Assembly: GCA_945928585.1 (NCBI GenBank)
Contig: CAMENQ010000137.1
Span: forward strand, 1 to 6,632
Length of the DNA stretch: 6,632 nt
Direction: 5' to 3'
Source of the DNA: an uncultured Roseburia sp.
GTDB lineage: Bacteria > Bacillota > Clostridia > Lachnospirales > Lachnospiraceae
Positions 5,989 to 6,632 of this stretch are shown in pieces (position 1 is the stretch's first letter; each line of letters starts with the position of its first letter). Both the position numbers and the translations under genes were made by a program. A model generated the notes under the pieces. That model had not been told where the DNA came from. It made no database searches and was given only the letters and a program-made list of their open reading frames with translations.

Positions 5989-6618
5989 TTACCCGAAGAA
6001 TCTCTCTTCAAGCATCAGGCACAGGCAATGATAAACCGGCAGATGCAATTCCTGTATCTTATATGTCTCATTCTCTGCAACAACTATTGCAACATCCGCC
6101 ATATCCTTAATCTTTCCGCCATCTCTTCCTGTCAGTGCTATTGTCTTTAATCCTTTTGCCTTAGCAGCTGTGTTGGCATATAATACATTTTTAGAGTTAC
6201 CTGATGTTGTGATTCCAAGGAATACATCACCTGCAACACCATAACCATTTACCTGTTGTGCAAAACTTAACAATGGATCTACGTCATTAAGATAGGCTGT
6301 TGAAAGCGCCACATGGTCTACAAGTGCAATAGCCGGAAGTGCACCTTGAAGCTTATCTGCAAGTGCAGCACCCATATCGGCATCCGCTTCTACAAGACGT
6401 GCAACATATTCTTTATCAAGCTTTCTTGGAAGGACAAAGCTTTTCATCAACTCACCTACAATGTGTTCCGCATCTGATGCACTGCCACCATTTCCAGCTA
6501 TCAGAAGCTTTCCACCGTTTTGATAGCTCTCCGCAATCACTTCATAAGCCTTGTATATATCATCCTTACTTGACTTTAACACCGGATATCTTCTAACCAG
6601 TTCTTCTAAATAATTCAT
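5989..6618 (-). CDS. gmhA: D-sedoheptulose-7-phosphate isomerase (GmhA-like SIS-domain protein), 209 aa
   Basis: A cytoplasmic sugar isomerase expected to convert sedoheptulose 7-phosphate to D-glycero-D-manno-heptose 7-phosphate, the first step to nucleotide-activated heptose. The SIS phosphosugar motifs are clear: LLIAGNGGSASDAEHIVGEL (38-57), LGITTSGNSKNVL (134-146), ALTGRDGG (161-168) and QELHLPVYH (189-197), ending CLMLEERFFG. The metal ligands of E. coli GmhA (His61, Glu65, Gln172, His180) correspond to His52, Glu56, Gln189 and His197, with the same pairwise spacings. The segment 60-100 between the first two motifs is longer than in the 192-residue E. coli enzyme, so it belongs to a variant subgroup and a related substrate is possible. 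The start at ATG 6618 has AGAGG (6628-6632) 9 bases upstream at the window edge. GC is higher than in the acyltransferases (29 of 60 bases at 6481-6540). Its upstream neighbours, where other heptose genes would be sought, lie outside the window. Confidence 0.88.
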   Translation of the reverse strand: MNYLEELVRRYPVLKSSKDDIYKAYEVIAESYQNGGKLLIAGNGGSASDAEHIVGELMKSFVLPRKLDKEYVARLVEADADMGAALADKLQGALPAIALVDHVALSTAYLNDVDPLLSFAQQVNGYGVAGDVFLGITTSGNSKNVLYANTAAKAKGLKTIALTGRDGGKIKDMADVAIVVAENETYKIQELHLPVYHCLCLMLEERFFG

Positions 6619-6632
6619 TTGTTATTACCTCT

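Overview
This AT-rich window looks like part of a surface-polysaccharide (capsule, exopolysaccharide or cell-wall glycopolymer) locus of a low-GC Firmicute, most likely a gut or rumen Clostridia relative such as Lachnospiraceae. This is inferred from strong GGAGG-type ribosome sites, AT-rich sigma-A-like promoters, the style of the proteins and the absence of lipopolysaccharide-type genes. The species cannot be named from the sequence alone.

Layout. On the minus strand, positions 2714 down to 1 read as a promoter, a sugar aminotransferase of the DegT family (1533-2627), a membrane acyltransferase 3 protein (475-1503), and then, behind its own well-formed promoter (420-448), the first 116 codons of a GT11-type alpha-1,2-fucosyltransferase that runs off the left edge (1-348). 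On the plus strand, an extended -10 promoter (2774-2782) drives a tight two-gene unit: a second acyltransferase 3 protein (2819-3769) and a 721-residue polytopic membrane protein with an extracellular sulfatase/phosphotransferase-fold domain (3773-5938). A GmhA-like sedoheptulose-7-phosphate isomerase (5989-6618, minus) converges on this unit. A hairpin with a T-run on the minus side (5944-5984) separates the two.

How the genes may work together. The isomerase and the aminotransferase would supply unusual activated sugars (a heptose and a 3-amino-3,6-dideoxyhexose). The fucosyltransferase would add fucose to the repeat unit. The two acyltransferases and the sulfatase-fold protein would decorate the polymer with O-acyl groups and probably a phospho-alcohol group at or outside the membrane. 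The individual family calls are well supported by motifs. The joint glycan product is inference. I saw no RNA gene, CRISPR array, insertion sequence or tRNA. Every stretch outside genes is under 200 bases and is accounted for by promoters, leaders or the terminator. I found no convincing new defence-type system; the most interesting parts are the combination of glycan-modifying genes and the architecture of the 721-residue protein.
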